Source: CAADGL01 sp964643885
GTDB lineage: Bacteria > Planctomycetota > Phycisphaerae > UBA1845 > Fen-1342
Assembly: GCA_964643885.1 (NCBI GenBank)
Contig: CAZXUI010000043.1
Span: 1 to 35,528 of the forward strand
Length of the DNA stretch: 35,528 bases
Direction of reading: 5' to 3'
Shown piece after piece: positions 17,070 to 25,898 of the stretch; the stretch's first letter is position 1, and each line of letters opens with the position of its first letter. The notes beneath the pieces were generated by a model. The model was not told the origin of the DNA. It saw only the letters and a program-made list of their open reading frames with translations, and searched no databases. The translations under genes and the position numbers were made by a program.

Positions 17070-17501
17070 CTACCGCTTTCCGCCCAGCAGCTTTCGCAAC
17101 GCCTTCTGCCCGGTGGCGAGGTCGTCCGTGCTGGCGAAGGCGATGTAGCAGACGGACTTTCGCCCGATCGCGGCCGACGAGAGCCCGCGCAAGTTGATTC
17201 CCTGGTCCGCCAGCTTGCGCGTGATCTCCGCACCGAGGCCGGGCTTGTCCGGTCCTTCGATCCGCAGCGAGTGCATCCCGCTCGCCCGAACGAGGCCGAC
17301 ATCCTGCGCGGCCCGTGTCTGCCGCGCTCCCTTGAGCGGTGCGACGAATACCCGGGCCGTGTTGTTCGACACGCGGCGGGCGACGACGAATTCCAGGTTC
17401 GCCCCGGCGCCGGCCAGCGCCTCCAGCACGCGCGCGAGCATTCCGGGCTTGTTGACCAGGTCGCCGGCCCAGACTTCCACACGAGAGATCGAGTAGGCCA
17501 T
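17070..17501 (-). CDS. Stand-alone tandem ACT-domain protein
   Basis: A 143-aa protein built from two ACT modules, small ligand-binding domains that usually sense amino acids. The first runs from RVEVWAGDLVNKPGMLARVL to the middle, with the typical GMLARVLEALAGAGANLEF strand-helix-strand. The second begins at LRIEGPDKPGLGAEITRKL and continues through DQGINLRGL. No catalytic domain is attached, so it is a regulator or binding protein acting on a partner. GGAGGAG precedes the ATG at 17501. It is divergent from the PruA-type dehydrogenase, which makes an amino-acid-responsive role plausible but unproven. Confidence 0.85.
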   Translation of the reverse strand: MAYSISRVEVWAGDLVNKPGMLARVLEALAGAGANLEFVVARRVSNNTARVFVAPLKGARQTRAAQDVGLVRASGMHSLRIEGPDKPGLGAEITRKLADQGINLRGLSSAAIGRKSVCYIAFASTDDLATGQKALRKLLGGKR

Positions 17502-17632
17502 CGAAAAGCTCCTCCAGAGATGACGCCGCGGCCCGGGTCGCGGCCCGGCGGTCCGAGTCCGCGGGAACGAGTTCCGGCCGGCCGCGGCCCGGCGCAGTGT
17601 ACCGCAGCGCGCGGCGCGCGGCACTCACCGGG

Positions 17633-17662
17633 TTGTCGAACGCGGTTACGATCCGCAATAAT
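17633..17662 (+). promoter_or_regulatory. Predicted promoter of the aldehyde dehydrogenase gene
   Basis: TTGTCG (17633-17638) and AATAAT (17657-17662) are separated by 18 bases in the only AT-rich patch of the divergent region, about 45 bases before the ATG. Eye-based prediction. Confidence 0.35.
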
Positions 17663-17706
17663 CAGGTTGCCAGAGACAGACGCGACGCCCGCTGCGGAGG
17701 ATACAG

Positions 17707-19257
17707 ATGCTTACGCCCTATCGCCCGGAACCCTACGTCGACTTCTCGCTGCCGGAGCCGCGGCAGCGAATGATCGCCGCCCTGGCCGACGTCCGCGGCC
17801 GGCTCGGCCGGTTCTATCCGCTGCGAATCGGCGAGCAGCGGATCGAGACGCAGGCCCGCATCGCCTCGGTCATGCCGGCCCGCAGCGACACGGTCGTCGG
17901 CTACGTCGGCAAGGCGACACGCGAGCAGGCCGAGCAGGCGATCCAAGCGGCGCTGACGACGTTTCGAACCTGGAGCCGGGTCGAGCCGGAGACCCGGGCG
18001 CGAATCCTGATCAAGGCCGCGGCCATCATGCGGCGGCGCGTATACGAGCTGGCGGCGTGGATGTGCTTCGAAGAGAGCAAGAGCTGGATCGAGGCCTACG
18101 CCGACGCGTGCGAGGCGATAGATTTCCTCGAGTTCTACGGCCGCGAAATGATCCGCCTGGGCGGCCCGCAGCCCGTGACTCCCTTCCCCGGCGAGGACAA
18201 CGAGCTGCGCTACATTCCGCTCGGCGTCGGCGTGGTGATTCCGCCGTGGAACTTCCCGCTGGCGATCTGCTGCGGCATGACAAGTGCGGCGGTGGTGGCC
18301 GGCAATACGGTCGTGCTCAAGCCGGCCAGCACGTCGCCGGTGATCGCGGCCGTGATGTGCGAGGTTTTCGAGCAGGCCGGCCTGCCGCCGGGGGTGATCA
18401 ACTTCTGCCCGGGCAGCGGCGGGGAGATCGGCGACTACCTGGTGGACCATCCTAAGACGCGCTTCGTGTCTTTCACGGGTTCGATGGAGGTCGGCCTGCG
18501 GATTTACGAGAAGTGCGGCAAGGTGCAGCCGGGCCAGATCTGGCTGAAGCGCGTGGTCGCCGAAATGGGCGGCAAGGACTGCATCGTGGTCGACGAGACG
18601 GCGGATCTGGACGCGGCGGCGGATGGCGTCGTCGCCTCCGCGTTCGGATTCCAGGGGCAGAAGTGCAGTGCGTGCAGCCGGCTGATCGCGCACCGGGCGA
18701 TCCACAAGGACCTGCTGGAGCGCGTGGTCGAGCGCAGCCGCAAGCTGACCGTGGGCGACACGACCGGCGAAGAGAACTACTACATGGGGGCGGTGATCGA
18801 CGAGCCGGCGTACCGGAAGATTCAGGAGTACGTCGAGATCGGAAAGAAGGAGGGGCGGGCGGTGCTGGCGGAGACAAAGGTGCCGTCGGGCGGATACTTC
18901 GTGCCGCCGACGATCATCGCCGACGTCGACCGCAACGCCCGGGTCGCTCAGGAGGAGATTTTCGGCCCGGTGCTGGCCGTGATCGAGGCCCGCGATTTCG
19001 ACGACGCGCTCGACATCGCCAACGGGACGATCTACGGGCTGACCGGGGCGCTCTACAGCAGCGACCGTTTCCGCCTGGAGCGGGCGCGGCGCGAGTTTCA
19101 CGTGGGCAACCTGTATTTCAACCGCAAGTGCACCGGGGCGCTGGTCGACGTGCAGCCCTTCGGCGGGTTCAACATGTCGGGCACGGACAGCAAGGCGGGC
19201 GGGCGGGACTACCTGCTGCTGTTCATGCAAGCCAAGAGCATCGCCGAGCGGTTGTAA
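17707..19257 (+). CDS. pruA: L-glutamate gamma-semialdehyde dehydrogenase (stand-alone PruA type)
   Basis: A 516-aa NAD(P)-dependent aldehyde dehydrogenase. Related enzymes oxidise glutamate semialdehyde (from pyrroline-5-carboxylate) to glutamate in proline and arginine breakdown. Key parts are the IPPWNFPLAI cofactor loop, the FTGS nucleotide-binding turn, the general base Glu286 in EMGGKD and the nucleophile Cys320 in FGFQGQKCSACSR. The N-terminal region RPEPYVDFSLPEPRQRMIAAL and FLEFYGREMIRLGG are typical of the mono-functional P5C dehydrogenase branch, not of the proline dehydrogenase fusion. No putA/prodh gene is adjacent. GGAGG stands six bases before the ATG. Because lat lies nearby, 2-aminoadipate semialdehyde is an alternative substrate. 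Confidence 0.9.
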   Translation: MLTPYRPEPYVDFSLPEPRQRMIAALADVRGRLGRFYPLRIGEQRIETQARIASVMPARSDTVVGYVGKATREQAEQAIQAALTTFRTWSRVEPETRARILIKAAAIMRRRVYELAAWMCFEESKSWIEAYADACEAIDFLEFYGREMIRLGGPQPVTPFPGEDNELRYIPLGVGVVIPPWNFPLAICCGMTSAAVVAGNTVVLKPASTSPVIAAVMCEVFEQAGLPPGVINFCPGSGGEIGDYLVDHPKTRFVSFTGSMEVGLRIYEKCGKVQPGQIWLKRVVAEMGGKDCIVVDETADLDAAADGVVASAFGFQGQKCSACSRLIAHRAIHKDLLERVVERSRKLTVGDTTGEENYYMGAVIDEPAYRKIQEYVEIGKKEGRAVLAETKVPSGGYFVPPTIIADVDRNARVAQEEIFGPVLAVIEARDFDDALDIANGTIYGLTGALYSSDRFRLERARREFHVGNLYFNRKCTGALVDVQPFGGFNMSGTDSKAGGRDYLLLFMQAKSIAERL

Positions 19258-19291
19258 GCGGTCGCGCGGGAACAGAGCCGCGACCGTATCA

Positions 19292-19329
19292 GGCTGTCGA
19301 AAAAGTCGCGCCGGCGTTTTTCGACAGCC
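19292..19329. repeat. 13-bp perfect inverted repeat (terminator or element end)
   Basis: GGCTGTCGAAAAA and TTTTTCGACAGCC flank a 12-base loop, 34 bases after the dehydrogenase stop. The A-tract and T-tract lie within the arms. It may act as a bidirectional terminator for the convergent dehydrogenase and otsB genes. A second half-site, TTTCGACAGCCTG, lies at 19408-19420 in the same orientation as the right arm, which is the pattern expected of a mobile-element remnant. Confidence 0.65.
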
Positions 19330-19483
19330 CATCGATCGCCTGGCGTCGCGTCTCACCCCCAGGGTCCGATGGGTAAACTCGCTGTTCGAGCAGCGCGCGA
19401 TCGAGTATTTCGACAGCCTGGTAAGGGTGCGGGCCAAGTCAGAAGAGCCGCCCGCGCACTCGCGCCAATGTGCGCCGCTGGAG

Positions 19484-20302
19484 TCAGCCGCGGCGCAGCC
19501 GCTCCAGCAGCCTGCCCACCTCCGCCGGTGAGTCGAGCCGAAAGTCCGCGGCGGTCGGCCCGCCGTGCTCGCCGACGAGCACCCCCACTCCACGGCCGCG
19601 CAGCACTGCAAACGCGTCTTCGTCCGTCAGATCGTCGCCGATGTAGATCGGCCCCACCTCCGGCCGGTTCAGCTTCATCACCTCCAGCAGCCACAACACC
19701 GCCCGCCCCTTGTGCCACGGCACATCCGGCCGCAACTCGAAAACCTTCTTTCCCGCGGTACGGACGAGCCCGGGAAGTCCCGCGTGCACCTGACTCACGG
19801 CCGCCTCGACCTGGCCCACTTGCCCGGCGGCGACGTTGCGATAATGCACCGCAACGGCCAGCCGCTTGCGCTCCACCTGCGCCCCCGGCAGGCCCGCCAG
19901 GCGTGACCGCAGGTCCCCCTCGGCCGCGTCGAGCTCGCCGAGCCGTTGCCGCGCCCCGTCGTGAACCATCCTCAGGCCGCCCGGCCCGGAAATGTCCATT
20001 CCATGACTGCCGGCATAGACGAGCTGATCGAGTCCCACCCGCTGCCGCACATCCTTCCGATCTCGCCCGCTGACGATCGCGACGAAATGTTCGCCCGCGA
20101 GCGCTCGGAGCGTGGCGCGCAGCCCCGCGAGCAGCTCCGCATCCTCCGGCCGGGGGACGATGGGCGAGAGCGTGCCGTCGAAATCGAGGAAGAACGCCGG
20201 CTGCCGGCCGGCGAGACGCGCGGCGAGCTGCTCAAAGGAGAGCAGCGCATGCGGCAGCGACGTGTACTCGCGGCCGCTGCTGTGCCCTGCCTTCTGTGAC
20301 AC
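19484..20302 (-). CDS. otsB: Trehalose-6-phosphate phosphatase
   Basis: A 272-aa HAD-superfamily phosphatase that removes phosphate from trehalose 6-phosphate, the last step of the OtsAB trehalose pathway, a common osmotic and desiccation protectant route. FFLDFDGTLSPIV is HAD motif I, with the nucleophile as the first Asp of DFDGT. IVSGR is motif II, and IGDDLTDEDAF is the metal-binding motif IV with the family's DDxTDE form. HKGRAVLWLLE carries the motif III lysine. Length is close to E. coli OtsB (266 aa). The start is a GTG at 20302 behind AAGGG. No otsA is in the window. Confidence 0.93.
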   Translation of the reverse strand: MSQKAGHSSGREYTSLPHALLSFEQLAARLAGRQPAFFLDFDGTLSPIVPRPEDAELLAGLRATLRALAGEHFVAIVSGRDRKDVRQRVGLDQLVYAGSHGMDISGPGGLRMVHDGARQRLGELDAAEGDLRSRLAGLPGAQVERKRLAVAVHYRNVAAGQVGQVEAAVSQVHAGLPGLVRTAGKKVFELRPDVPWHKGRAVLWLLEVMKLNRPEVGPIYIGDDLTDEDAFAVLRGRGVGVLVGEHGGPTAADFRLDSPAEVGRLLERLRRG

Positions 20303-20402
20303 CGGTCGACCCTTGGAACTCAGGTGCGGACGAACCTTCGGAGCCCATCGCGAGGGTCATGGTATTCAACGCGGCGGACTTCCGCGACACACGCGCAGCG
20401 TA

Positions 20403-20442
20403 GAGCCCGCTCCCGGGGCTTTCGCCGGCGAGGAGCGGGCTC
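20403..20442 (-). terminator. Hairpin 3' of the S74-domain gene
   Basis: The arms GAGCCCGCTCC (20403-20413) and GGAGCGGGCTC (20432-20442) are perfectly complementary over 11 bases. The 18-base loop can itself pair. It starts 33 bases beyond the stop at 20476 and has no U-tract. Confidence 0.5.
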
Positions 20443-20475
20443 AGTTGCCGCTGCGACGATCGAAACGGCGAATCG

Positions 20476-22623
20476 TCAGCGCCGCGGCGCGCCGGCCGGC
20501 ACGCTGTGCGACACCTCGCTGCCCGCCGCCGCCAGCCGCCCGAGGGCGGTCTCGATCTGCTCCAGCCGCCGGCGCAGCTCCTGATTCTCGGCCCGCAGCG
20601 ACGCGACCTGCGCGTCGGTCTCGGAGCGCAGCTCGCGCAGCGCCTCGACGACGATCGCAGTCAGGCCGCGTTCCGTCACGTAGAGATAGCCCTCATCGTC
20701 GGCGCCGACCCAGTCCGGGAAGACGGCCTGGACTTCCTGCGCGATCAGTCCGGTCTGGCGGCCCGGCAGGCCGAGGCGATTTTCGACGGCCGTTTCGAGA
20801 TAATCGAACGTCCGGCCGTGCAGCGACAGCAGCCGGTCCAGCATGCCGGGCTCGATCGGACGGATGTCGCGCTTGAGCCGGGCGTCGGAGAAGTTGGACC
20901 AGGAGCCGCCGCCGGGCTTGGCGGCGTCGCCATTGCTGACGAGCGTGAACGCGCCGGGATCGGCGCCGATGCCGACGGCCCCGGCAATGCGCATGCCATT
21001 GGGCGGCACAGTGCCGAAATTGGAGCCGACAGCGATGCCGCCGTTGTCTTTCACGACCAGCTTGGATGCGGTGTCCACGCGAACGCGAAATGCGTCTTCA
21101 CCCGTCGTACCGCGCACGAGCAGGCGCGCATCGGCGCCGGTGACGCCGATGCTCACGCGGCCGGTGATGTCGGCGTCGCCGACGACGGAGAGCGGGTTCG
21201 TCGGGTCCTCTGTGCCACAACCGACATTGCCCTGGAAGTAGTTGCGGCCGCCCTCGAAGTAGCCCGCGTAGCCAGTGGATACGAACGAGTAACCGTGCAC
21301 GCCCTTCGGCGTTCCGCTGGTGGCGATCGCCTGTCCGGAGACACCCGTACCCCAGGTTTCGGACGCGATTGCCATCACGCCGACGGAACCGCCGATTCCC
21401 TCGACGCCGATCCCGGCATTCTCGCCCCAACCCCTCACGCCGGTGCCGCCGAGATCGCTGGCCTCGCCTTCGACGCCGACGCGCGGCGCCTGGCCCCGCA
21501 CGCCCCAGCCGTTGTCAGACGTACACTGACCCCAGACGCCGGAGGCGGACCCGGTTGCATGATTGGCGAGCCCCACGACGGCCGCGCCCTGGGGCGAGCG
21601 GTTCTGAAAGAACCCGCCCCAGGACTCGCCCACCTGCGCGAAGGCGGTGCCGGAGACGCCGATGAACCCGGCGGCCGCGTCCACGCCCATTCCGCTGGAG
21701 CTTTCCGCGTAGAAGCGGCCGGCACGGGTCTCTCCGGTGGGCGACGAGGCGTAGCCGCTGACGGCGCGGCCCGCGGAGCTGCTCGTCTCGCCGTAGACGC
21801 CGGTGTTCGACCCGGTCGCATGCGTCGCCTGGCCGCGCACGCCGATGCCGGACGCGGTCGAATTCTCGCCGTGGATCGTGCGATCGGTGTTCGTGCTGAC
21901 GACATGCAGGGGGTGGTCTGGTGAGGAGGTGCGGATGCCGACCATCCCTTCGTCGGTGACCGTCAGCTTGTTGCCGTCCACGTTGACGTGCCAGTCGCCG
22001 TCGCTGCCGTCGAGATAGGTCCAGGCCGCCTGAGTACCGGCCCTGTAACCATAAAACGGCCAAGCGGTGGCGCCTTCCGTCGTGACGTACATTCCGCCGT
22101 AGCCGGTGTTTACCGGCGCGTGCACACCGAACCACTCGAGTCCCACTGTGTTAGTACGGTTGATTCCGACGAAGCCGGTGTTGCTGTTCGTGATGGCCGT
22201 GCCGACGGAGCGCCACTGCGCGGAGCTGGCGGCGAATTGCGCGTATGGTGTCGCGGCCAGCGGCTGGCGCGGCTGAAGGGTCGTGAAGGGGGCCGCGTCG
22301 CCTGGATCGTGCGGCCGCCGCACGGAGACTTCGAGCCAGAGGGCGTCGCCGGCGAACGCGGCCGGGCCGAAGTCGAGCTCCACGCTGAACAGCCCGTCGA
22401 CGACGCTGACGTTGCTGACGGTCAGCGTTGCGGCCACCTGGCTGCCCCCCACCCCGGCATCCCAGAGGGCGAACTCGAAGTCGGCCGAGTCTGTGACACC
22501 GCTGCCGAGCTCGTTGAGCGAGCCCTGGTAGAGGAATGAGCTTCCCAGCGCCTGCTGCGCCGCGAGGGGCGCGCCGAGCGCGATGAGAGCAACGATTGCG
22601 ACGACGATCCGAGACGACTTCAT
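20476..22623 (-). CDS. Secreted fibre-like protein with C-terminal S74 intramolecular chaperone
   Basis: A 715-aa exported protein. The signal peptide MKSSRIVVAIVALIALG ends near LAAQ. A roughly 110-residue N-terminal beta domain (FLYQGSLNELGSGV to LAATPYAQFAA) is followed by a long run of short Gly-rich repeats of the GVYGET / GVRGWG / GVEGIG / GVSGQA kind, as in tail-fibre beta-helices. The C-terminal part holds NFSDARLKRDIRPIEP, the peptidase S74 autocleavage motif (Ser579), then RTFDYLE and GLIAQEVQAVFPDWV, and a closing coiled coil (residues about 660-705). In phage fibres this domain trimerises the stalk and then cuts itself off. A surface adhesin or fibre is the likely role. The ATG at 22623 follows GGGAG. 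It is divergent from the sigma-factor operon. Confidence 0.88.
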   Translation of the reverse strand: MKSSRIVVAIVALIALGAPLAAQQALGSSFLYQGSLNELGSGVTDSADFEFALWDAGVGGSQVAATLTVSNVSVVDGLFSVELDFGPAAFAGDALWLEVSVRRPHDPGDAAPFTTLQPRQPLAATPYAQFAASSAQWRSVGTAITNSNTGFVGINRTNTVGLEWFGVHAPVNTGYGGMYVTTEGATAWPFYGYRAGTQAAWTYLDGSDGDWHVNVDGNKLTVTDEGMVGIRTSSPDHPLHVVSTNTDRTIHGENSTASGIGVRGQATHATGSNTGVYGETSSSAGRAVSGYASSPTGETRAGRFYAESSSGMGVDAAAGFIGVSGTAFAQVGESWGGFFQNRSPQGAAVVGLANHATGSASGVWGQCTSDNGWGVRGQAPRVGVEGEASDLGGTGVRGWGENAGIGVEGIGGSVGVMAIASETWGTGVSGQAIATSGTPKGVHGYSFVSTGYAGYFEGGRNYFQGNVGCGTEDPTNPLSVVGDADITGRVSIGVTGADARLLVRGTTGEDAFRVRVDTASKLVVKDNGGIAVGSNFGTVPPNGMRIAGAVGIGADPGAFTLVSNGDAAKPGGGSWSNFSDARLKRDIRPIEPGMLDRLLSLHGRTFDYLETAVENRLGLPGRQTGLIAQEVQAVFPDWVGADDEGYLYVTERGLTAIVVEALRELRSETDAQVASLRAENQELRRRLEQIETALGRLAAAGSEVSHSVPAGAPRR

Positions 22624-22848
22624 GACCAACTCCCTGCACCCGATTGGACGTGACGCGCGAGCCGACCCGAACACGCGGGGCCGCCCGCCGGCGAGTGCCG
22701 GATTCAACTCACCGCTGAAGCTACGGAGATCGCGACTGGATTTGGACGCGCCGACTCACGATAATCAAAGCAGCGAAGCGGACCGTCGGGCCGCACACAT
22801 CGTTCTCACAGGGCACAGGGACGCCACTCGGGAGTCCGGAGCCGCGCC

Positions 22849-23457
22849 TTGAGCAATGATCTGACGAGGCGATCCCTGCTGCTCCGCGTCCGCGATGCGG
22901 CGGATGCGGACGCCTGGTCGGAATTCGAGGTCCGATATCGCGACCTGATCTTCCGCTACGCCCGGGCGCGCGGCCTTCAGCCGGCGGATGCCGACGATGT
23001 CTGCCAGGCGGTCATGGCCAAGCTGTGCCACAGTCTGCGCGCGTTCGAATACGACCCGCGCAAGGGGCGATTCCGCACCTACCTGCATCGGGCGGTCCGA
23101 AACGAGATCGCCGAGCAGTTCGCGCGTCCAAACCGGCTTCCGGGTGCCGTACAACCGGTGGACGCGGCCGCGGGCCGCATCGACACGCACGACGAGAGCG
23201 ACGCTCAGTGGGAGCGTGAGTGGGAGAACCACCACCTTCGCCTGGCGATGGTGTCCGTTCGCGCCAGTTTCGATCCGGCCAGCGTGAGCGTCTTTGAGCG
23301 GCTGCTGGCGGGCGATTCGCCGGAAGCCGTCGCGGAGCGGTTCGGAACGACGCAGCCGGCCGTTCACAAGATCAAGCAGCGCATTCGCAACCGGATCAGC
23401 GAGCTGATCGCGCGGCAGATCGCGGAAGAGGACGACCCCGAGGGGCGCTGCGTCTGA
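22849..23457 (+). CDS. ECF-type sigma-70 family RNA polymerase sigma factor
   Basis: A 202-aa alternative sigma factor. The sigma-2 region includes DLIFRYARARGLQPADADDVCQ and GRFRTYLHRAVRNEI, which bind core polymerase and the -10 element. A variable linker follows. The sigma-4 helix-turn-helix is AVAERFGTTQPAVHKIKQRI, which reads the -35 element. The start is a TTG at 22849 with GGAG seven bases upstream; no better start fits. It is 30 bases ahead of a Ser/Thr kinase gene, an arrangement known from planctomycete sigma-factor groups in which the kinase replaces an anti-sigma factor. No anti-sigma gene is present. Confidence 0.9.
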   Translation: MSNDLTRRSLLLRVRDAADADAWSEFEVRYRDLIFRYARARGLQPADADDVCQAVMAKLCHSLRAFEYDPRKGRFRTYLHRAVRNEIAEQFARPNRLPGAVQPVDAAAGRIDTHDESDAQWEREWENHHLRLAMVSVRASFDPASVSVFERLLAGDSPEAVAERFGTTQPAVHKIKQRIRNRISELIARQIAEEDDPEGRCV

Positions 23458-23487
23458 CCGTCACGGCCGCCCGGGCGGGAGCGCGAG

Positions 23488-25851
23488 GTGCAAGCGGTGA
23501 GAGAAACCGCCTTCGACAAGGACTTTTCCGACGCCGACTGGCTCGACCGGCTGCGGGAGGCGGAGCGGCCGCCCGCAGACGGGCGGATCGGACCCTATGA
23601 GCTGGTGGCGGAGGTGAGCCGCGGCGGCCAGGGCGTGGTCTTTCGCGCTCGCCAGCCGGGCACGAACCGCCAGGTAGCGCTCAAGCGGATGATCGGCGGC
23701 GCGTTCGCGACGCGCTCGGCCCGGGCCCGCTTCGAGCGCGAGGTGGAGGCCGTCTGCGCCCTGAACCACCCCAACATCGTCACTGTCTACGGCGTGGAGA
23801 CGATCGACGCCCAGCCGGTGATCGCGATGGAGTGGATCGACGGCCGGCCGCTGGACGCGTGGGCCAACGCGTCGCCGCCGGGTCCGCGGCCGATTCGCGA
23901 GCGGCTGGAGGCGTTCCTGCGGGTCTGCGACGCCGTGCAGCACGCGCATCAGCGCGGCGTGATTCATCGCGATCTGAAGCCCTCCAATATCCTCGTCACG
24001 GCCGACGGCACGCCGCACGTGCTCGACTTCGGGCTGGCGACGGCCGTCAACCAGGATGACTCGGCCGCAGCGCGGCTGACCGCGACGGCCGAGATTCTCG
24101 GCACGCCCGCGTACGCGTCTCCGGAACAGGTGGGGCTCGGCTCACAGGTCGTCGACTCGCGGACGGATGTGTATTCGCTCGGGGCCGTGCTTTATCAACT
24201 TCTCTGCGGCCACACGCCGCACGACGCGACGCGCGGCCTGCCGCACCTGTTCGAGTCGATCCGGTCGAACGATCCCGCGCCGCCGTCGACGCGCAACGCG
24301 GCCGTCGAGCGCGACCTGGACATCATCACGCTCAAGGCCCTGGCCCGCGAGCCGAGTCAGCGCTACCAATCCGTCGACGCGCTGAGCTCGGATCTGCGCC
24401 GCTTCCTGGCGGGCGAGCCGGTCGAGGCGCATCCGCCGAGCTTCGGCTACAAGCTGCGCAAGCTGGTGCTGCGGCACAAGACCTCCGTCGGGCTGATCGC
24501 GGCGGTGTTTCTGCTCGCCGTGACGTTCGGCGTCACGGCGACGGTGCTGGCGCTGCGGATCGAGCACGAACGGGCTGCCGCCGTCGCGGCGCGCGAGGAC
24601 GAAGCCGACGCGCGGGCCGCGGCCGAGCAGGTGAGCGAGTTTCTCCGCAGCGTGCTCGCGGCCGCGAACCCGCAGAAGGCCCAGGGAGCGGAGATCACGG
24701 TCAGCCAGATCGTCGATCAGGCGCTTGAGCGGGCGGACGGCGCGTTCGAGAATCGCCCGGCGGTGGAGGCTCCGGTGCGCCTGACGCTAGGTCAGACGCT
24801 GGACGGCCTGGGCCGGCACGCAGATGCGGAGGTGCAGCTCGAGCGCGCCCGGGCGCTGTTCGAGCAGGTCTATGGGCCGATGCATGCCGAGACGGCCTGG
24901 TCGATCGTCCACGTGGCGAACGCGCATCGGGCGCAGGGCCGCGTGGCGCAGGCGATCGAGATGTACAACGAGGCGCTGGAGATTCTTCGAACGGACGCGA
25001 CCGCGAATGCGCCCCGGCTGGCGGAGACGCTGCGGAATCTTTCGACGGCATACATGGAGACGGGCGACCTGGTCACGGCTGAGCAGGTCCTGCTGGAGGC
25101 GCAGGCGGTGCACGGCGCGCAGCCGGACGCGGACGCCGAGGCCGCGGTGCGTGACACGCTGTCGCTGGCCTCGCTGCTCTTTCATCGCGGGCGGTTCGGC
25201 GAGGCTGAGCAGCACCTGCGGGCCGGCCTGAAACTCGCACGAGAGGTGCTTGGCGACAAGCACGAAGTCACGCTGATCTCGCTCGGGAATCTCGCAGTGG
25301 CGCTCAAGAACGCCGGCCGGCCGGCCGAAGCCCGGCCGTTTCTGGAGGAGTGCGTCGAAACGGCCCGCCAGGTTTTCGGCGAGGACCACACTCACACGAT
25401 TCAGGCGCGGGCGAATCTCGCCTCGCTGCTTCAGGCGCTCGGAGAGCACGCGCAGGCTGAGTCGCTCTATCGCGAACTGTTGCAGCGCTTCGAGGATCAG
25501 CAGCTTAGCGATCATCCCACGGCGGTCTCGACCGCCAACAATCTGGGGTCTCTGCTGCTGGAGCTGGACCGATTCGACGAGGCCGAACCGGTCTTCCGCG
25601 AGGTGCTCGATCGATCGCGGCGGGTGTTCGGACCGCGGCATCCTTCGACGGGCGTCGCCCAGGCTTCGCTGGCGATCGCGATCCGCAACGCTCGCCCGGA
25701 GGCCGGCCGGGACGAGGCGGCCGCGTTGCTCACCGACGCGCTGGCGATCCTGGAGGCGACGCTGCCGCCCGATCATCCGCACGTCGCCAAAACGCGCAGG
25801 CACCTGGCCGAGCTGACGGCCGGCGAGGCGGTCGAGAACGGCGATCCGTAG
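23488..25851 (+). CDS. Membrane Ser/Thr protein kinase with TPR sensor domain
   Basis: A 787-aa Hanks-type kinase. The N-terminal catalytic domain has the Gly-rich loop SRGGQGVVFRA, the ATP-anchoring Lys66 (VALKRM), catalytic Asp162 in VIHRDLKPSN, Asp180 in the DFG motif and the activation-segment end GTPAYASPEQ, so it should be active. A single TM helix lies at about residues 332-355. Beyond it, about 350 residues form TPR repeats of the kinesin-light-chain type (for example ANNLGSLLLELDRFDEAEPVFREVL), probably outside the membrane or on its far side. The GTG start has GGGAG six bases upstream. It shares an operon with the ECF sigma factor and may phosphorylate it. Confidence 0.93.
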   Translation: MQAVRETAFDKDFSDADWLDRLREAERPPADGRIGPYELVAEVSRGGQGVVFRARQPGTNRQVALKRMIGGAFATRSARARFEREVEAVCALNHPNIVTVYGVETIDAQPVIAMEWIDGRPLDAWANASPPGPRPIRERLEAFLRVCDAVQHAHQRGVIHRDLKPSNILVTADGTPHVLDFGLATAVNQDDSAAARLTATAEILGTPAYASPEQVGLGSQVVDSRTDVYSLGAVLYQLLCGHTPHDATRGLPHLFESIRSNDPAPPSTRNAAVERDLDIITLKALAREPSQRYQSVDALSSDLRRFLAGEPVEAHPPSFGYKLRKLVLRHKTSVGLIAAVFLLAVTFGVTATVLALRIEHERAAAVAAREDEADARAAAEQVSEFLRSVLAAANPQKAQGAEITVSQIVDQALERADGAFENRPAVEAPVRLTLGQTLDGLGRHADAEVQLERARALFEQVYGPMHAETAWSIVHVANAHRAQGRVAQAIEMYNEALEILRTDATANAPRLAETLRNLSTAYMETGDLVTAEQVLLEAQAVHGAQPDADAEAAVRDTLSLASLLFHRGRFGEAEQHLRAGLKLAREVLGDKHEVTLISLGNLAVALKNAGRPAEARPFLEECVETARQVFGEDHTHTIQARANLASLLQALGEHAQAESLYRELLQRFEDQQLSDHPTAVSTANNLGSLLLELDRFDEAEPVFREVLDRSRRVFGPRHPSTGVAQASLAIAIRNARPEAGRDEAAALLTDALAILEATLPPDHPHVAKTRRHLAELTAGEAVENGDP

Positions 25852-25898
25852 GCCGTATCTGCGCGGCGAATCCGCGAGCGCGGCTCAGCGGCAGGCCG

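Noticed and set aside
14917..17658. Open frame of about 900 codons antisense to argS
   Set aside because: Antisense shadow of argS and its neighbours; no domain recognisable.
17662..19611. Open frame of about 650 codons antisense to the aldehyde dehydrogenase
   Set aside because: Antisense shadow with an Arg/His/Ala/Leu composition.
22737..22765. Promoter for the ECF sigma gene (GATAAT at 22760-22765)
   Set aside because: The -10 box is good, but the sequence 17 bases upstream matches the -35 consensus at only three positions, so it was not listed as a feature.
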